A DNA stretch of 64,000 nucleotides from Paraspadella gotoi (lineage: Eukaryota > Chaetognatha): contig CM119270.1 in NCBI GenBank assembly GCA_051294375.1, positions 7,554,197 through 7,618,196 of the forward strand, given 5' to 3'. Shown in pieces: positions 60,395 through 64,000 of this stretch. The notes under the pieces were generated by a model. The model was given only the letters and a program-made list of their open reading frames with translations. It was not told where the DNA came from and ran no database searches. A program made the translations under genes and the position numbers. Positions within the stretch are counted from its first letter, which is position 1. The number at the start of each line of letters is the position of its first letter.

Positions 60395-63260
60395 TAAAGG
60401 AACTCTATTATTTATATTATTCCCGATAACTTATCTTGTTAGGTAAATTTCATCCATAATAAATTTCTTTTAAAACATAACCACTTGATTTGTAGTCTTA
60501 TGGCTAAAACCATAAATGCGCATTCTCTCTACGTTGCCGGACTTAGAAGGCAAGAGAGCAGTAAGAAAGAAAAAAATAAAAAGAACGAAAAAAAGAAAGC
60601 CATCCAAAAAACGAATTCCCACCCTAATTATAAGAAAACTATAAAATTAACAAGGCATACCCGGGAAGGAGACAGGACAAGAAGCCGAGTGAAATGATAA
60701 AAACAGCACCAGTAATTTCCCTGAACAAATTCGACGCGTTGAAAGAGCTCACATGATTTGGTAGTAGCCCCCGTCCTATTAGTCCTCAAAAATGGTTTTT
60801 ATAGGGAGAGGTTACGAACATACGCTGTCTACTAATTATTAGCTTTCAGGAACAACCAAAATAAGTCAATCTTTTTGTTCATATCTGTGAAGCATTCACA
60901 CAGAATTACCTAAATCGCACAATCTTCGACTGAACTGTTCTCAGAAATTGCTTGGTTCGCTTTTAATGAATCAAAAGTTGCAACAGCTTAACATACTTGT
61001 CAGACTCCAGACAATTACCATGCATTTAGAAAGTTCCTGAATACCCTACAGAAGTTTATGTGCAAATTAGTGGAGAGAAAAACGAATATTCACTAAATAA
61101 AACATTATCCCCGAATGCTCTGATGAATTTCACCGCACAGATTTTTGCGTAAGTAACCACTTTCCTGTTTAAAAAATTCAAACAATTTTTTGAGAAATAG
61201 CGTGTTTTCACCAGCATACTATAAATTATCTAAATCAAATAATGTTATTTAAATAACTTAATACTCCAAATTTATTGTATTGGTATAAATAAAGGTCTAA
61301 AATTTTATTACAAAAACTATATAAATTTATATAATTATTATTTTTTTTAAGCCCAAATCGTCCCTGACCAAATTATAAAATTTATAAGAAATATATATTT
61401 TTTAACAATAATGATACTCTTAAGTAATAGATTTAAATAATAAAATATCCTTAAGCCTAACATATATTGCCACAATTAAAGGTTTGCCAAATATAGATGC
61501 AAAAAGAAAAGTAAAGCATATTAAAAAAACGCGATTTAAGACCTTTATAGACATCAAGCTCCATCCAAAGGCACCCTATCCCTATAACCATCTCTCCACC
61601 AACATAAAAAACCTTAGCTCAGGCCTTTTTAATTCATATTTGACAAAGCATTCAACAAGCCCCTAATGCTAACTATGTCCCAAGGACCAAAGATAGTACA
61701 AAGCTAAGCAAGCAAATTACAAAATTGTCCTAAGTTGCTATGATTAAGTTGCAAATTTTGACCAGAACTCAAAAAAAGATAAGAAGAGAGCTATGTAAAG
61801 GGGTTAAGCGGGGGTAACGTGATTAGAGGAAAGGAAATATAAAGATTAAAAGATAGCTCTTATAATGTGCCAGAGCAGGGAATGTCTAGAGATTGAGGCT
61901 CAGAGGTAACCTCAGCTTGAAGTGATGTTTGTGGCAGTCCTTCTAAGTGTTGCGGGTTAGGGTTCTGGCGATAATATAAAACAGTGGGCCTAGAGTTTAG
62001 GAATTGGATATTAAGAGGGAATGTGGCTCTCTGCCAATGAGTTACCAGCCAGGGAAGTGAAATGTAAGAATTGGACTCAGGACTGTGTTTTGTGGGGGTC
62101 CAGTAGGAGTACACTAGCTTGTTAGGTTAGGGTGAAAGTGTAGCTTTGCTCGGTTAAGATATAGTAATTGGGGTGAGAACCAAAGAAGTTCACGTATAAG
62201 CGGATTAGCGGCATAGGTTAGACGTAATAGATAATCCCAAGCTTGGTTTGTTTGGGCCCCTTTAAAGGGTCTCAGGGATTGGAGAGGTTGAGGAGGCAAC
62301 TTTGAGCTAGAAACCTCAATAGGCCAAGTCGACCTTCCATCTTATCGACTACTTTATTTTTGCCTTCACTGCGTAAACTTTTTTTAGAGTAACAGTCGTA
62401 TATATCCTTGGGTTTAAGATCTAAAGAATCTTAAAATCCCTTTGACAGTTCTATTTGTTTAACCAGGATAGATAAAATTTTATTAAAAATTAAGCTGGAA
62501 GTAGTTGAATTAGGGCCCAATTTGCTTAAAAAAATTCATTGAATTTTTAACTTGAAGCGCTTTTGAAATAATCATTATTTTATAAAACCTAAATTTATAA
62601 ACCAAAAAAAAAATAGATTAAGTGGTGATTGCTGTTAAACCTCTATTTTTGATGTATATCTAAGTATTTGTCTGGTCTGAACAAACAGCCTATTTTTTCA
62701 AAATCCTGAACCTTAAACAACCGGAAGTTGTTTCGACGCTAAACTTAGCGTTGGAAAATCACATAATGTAGCGTCCAGAATATAAATTTTTTATTTGCAT
62801 GATTTTCTTTTTCTCCACAATTGGCACCAAGAAAACTTTTGCAGGGGTATCAGCACACTTTCGATAATAGTATGCGTGAGGAGTGTAGCAAGGCGACTGT
62901 CACAAGATCTTCTTCCCTCCGCATTATGCACTTCCTTCTCTCTCGTTTCCCTCGACGGCTTCGGACGCAAGCCACGAGATCTTTTCCATTCTAGTTTCAC
63001 TTCCCACTTATCTCTCTCTTCCCGATTAAAGACCCATATTTCACGTTTCACCTCCTGTAATTACTTTATTAATTGGGTAGTTGCGTTTTTAATCATTACA
63101 TACGCTTCTCCCACTACTTCTCAGGTGGTTTACTTATAGCCCAGAGTCTTGATTTCCAGTATAATATTTGACAATGTTCATTTAATACCTTGGTTAGGGT
63201 CAATGTTAATTATAATTAATAAGATATTCGTAGCAGGGAATTCAAGTTCTATTGAGATAT
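60395..63260. other. 2.9 kb present in copy B only
   Basis: At this place copy A has only about 270 bases of GTC triplets and A/G-rich DNA (52590-52860). The segment is A+T-rich, almost free of microsatellites and unlike its surroundings. It holds a Lys/Asn-rich 70-codon frame (60485-60697) that, after a +1 shift, continues into S-L-N-K-F-D-A-L-K-E-L, a spacing seen near retroelement gag/ORF1 proteins. It also has a minus-strand primer-site-like sequence at 62813-62829 and an 86-codon minus-strand frame (62791-63051). No LTR pair, integrase or reverse transcriptase is visible. Retroelement origin is a guess. Confidence 0.4.
62813..62829 (-). other. Primer-binding-site-like sequence
   Basis: The minus strand reads TGGTGCCAATTGTGGAG, resembling the tRNA-complementary primer site that follows the 5' LTR in LTR retrotransposons (TGG plus an acceptor-stem complement). 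The bases before it do not end in the usual CA, and no LTR repeat was found, so the match may be chance. Confidence 0.2.
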
Positions 63261-63839
63261 ATTCTAACTCCATGAAGAAAATAGAAAGAAAAAAAAAGTA
63301 GAGTGATAATGATTATGAGAGAGAAGTCGAAGATGACAGAACGGACCTAGATACGATAAGAAGAAGAGAAGAGAAGCCAGAGACGAGAACCAGACGAGAG
63401 ACGAAAAAAGGAGAAAGAGAGGAGAGAGAGAGAGTAGTCCGATAAAAAAGAAAGAAAGAAAGAAAGAAAGAAAAGAGTTAGTGAGTTTTGATTGCGAATC
63501 CATGGATTTGGTTAAAGGGGTGATCGACCCTTTGTCGAGTGAGGAAAAGGAAACGAGCGATATTTTCTTTTGTTTTTTTCTCGTTTTTTTTTAGTTATAT
63601 TAACATTTTTAAACTAATCGGACATTCAAACGATTTTTTCTCTTCGTCAAATATTCAACCATAAACAAAAGAGTGACAATAACAATTCTAAAAAATATCG
63701 CTTTTTCCACTTTTCCTTTTTTTTTTTCGAGACAACGAGTAAGGTAATAAATGAAATCCCACAATGATTAATTCCGGATTAATTAACTTAATAGTAGAGA
63801 GGAACAACCTACCATAGGACAACGAAAAATCAACTGAGG

Positions 63840-64000
63840 TGGCGAGGTAGTGATCTTTTTTTTTTATATTGGAGAGGTGCAGGGGAAGGGGGGCAAAACA
63901 AAAGGCTATTCATTCCATGAGATTAACGAAATACGCGGCATTTAAACCGGGGAGCTGATTGAACAAAGCGCATTAAGTCGTTTGCCCTCACGGATTTATT
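63840..64000. other. Window end, beyond the duplicated locus
   Basis: Unique sequence after the end of copy B, with a poly-T run, a GGGGAAGGGGGGC patch and no recognisable gene. Copy A does not extend here because of its gap. Confidence 0.7.

Larger units (their letters stand above)
53532..63839. repeat. Duplicated locus, copy B
   Basis: Second version of 44005-53506 in the same orientation. It contains many extra single bases, 60395-63260 which copy A lacks, an extra 120-base G+C-rich piece at 56623-56748 where copy A reads directly from GCGGAT to AAAAC, and unrelated sequence at about 55790-56030 inside the SINE-related stretch. Frames in it are unreliable. Confidence 0.9.

Noticed and set aside
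61200-62600. Nuclear mitochondrial insertion
   Set aside because: The A+T-rich style and stops that might read through in a mitochondrial code prompted the idea, but I could not match any mitochondrial protein or rRNA signature.

Overview
The window reads as intergenic and intronic DNA from an animal, most likely an arthropod or another invertebrate with an unusually microsatellite-rich genome. The evidence is dense (GA)n/(CT)n arrays, GTC/GAC trinucleotide and tetranucleotide arrays, introns with GT-AG borders, a tRNA-derived SINE, a hammerhead ribozyme of the retroelement type and one protein exon of a family I know mainly from arthropods. I see no bacterial, phage or organelle gene organisation and no CRISPR array. 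Almost all long open frames are translations of simple repeats or of unknown bases and are not genes.

Layout. 0-7.4 kb: gap-riddled, simple-repeat-rich contigs, with a duplicated A+T-rich block (1-275 and 1880-2252) and a segment (about 4.0-7.4 kb) whose relative lies at about 19.1-26.4 kb. 7.4-28.0 kb: one uninterrupted contig holding an exon-like frame (7.8 kb), a long A/G tract (8.6-9.3 kb), a hammerhead ribozyme (10.1 kb), two composite Helitron-like repeats (13.4-14.5 and 16.2-17.2 kb) on either side of a foldback inverted-repeat element (14.6-15.4 kb), a strong hairpin (17.6 kb), a 1.6 kb pyrimidine tract (21.4-23.0 kb) and the first copy of a block repeated at 28.0-29.3 kb. 29-43 kb: mostly simple repeats and unique A+T-rich sequence, with the one convincing coding exon on the minus strand at 38,016-38,122. 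44.0-53.5 and 53.5-63.8 kb: the same roughly 9-10 kb locus twice in direct orientation across a 25-N gap, with part of it present a third time.

The duplicated blocks differ mainly by scattered single-base insertions and deletions. Two of them meet exactly at 25-N gaps, the end of the left contig matching the start of the right one. This is best explained by unmerged overlapping contigs or haplotypes with poorly polished consensus, so reading frames here cannot be trusted over long distances. Where copies A and B differ by kilobases (47.5-49.3 kb only in A, 60.4-63.3 kb only in B) the difference may be a real structural polymorphism.

The most informative items are the hammerhead ribozyme, the DUF7042-type exon, the composite repeats of GTCY microsatellite + about 160-bp core + 17-18-bp minisatellite, and the foldback element between them. 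Family names come from recall of motifs, not from a search.
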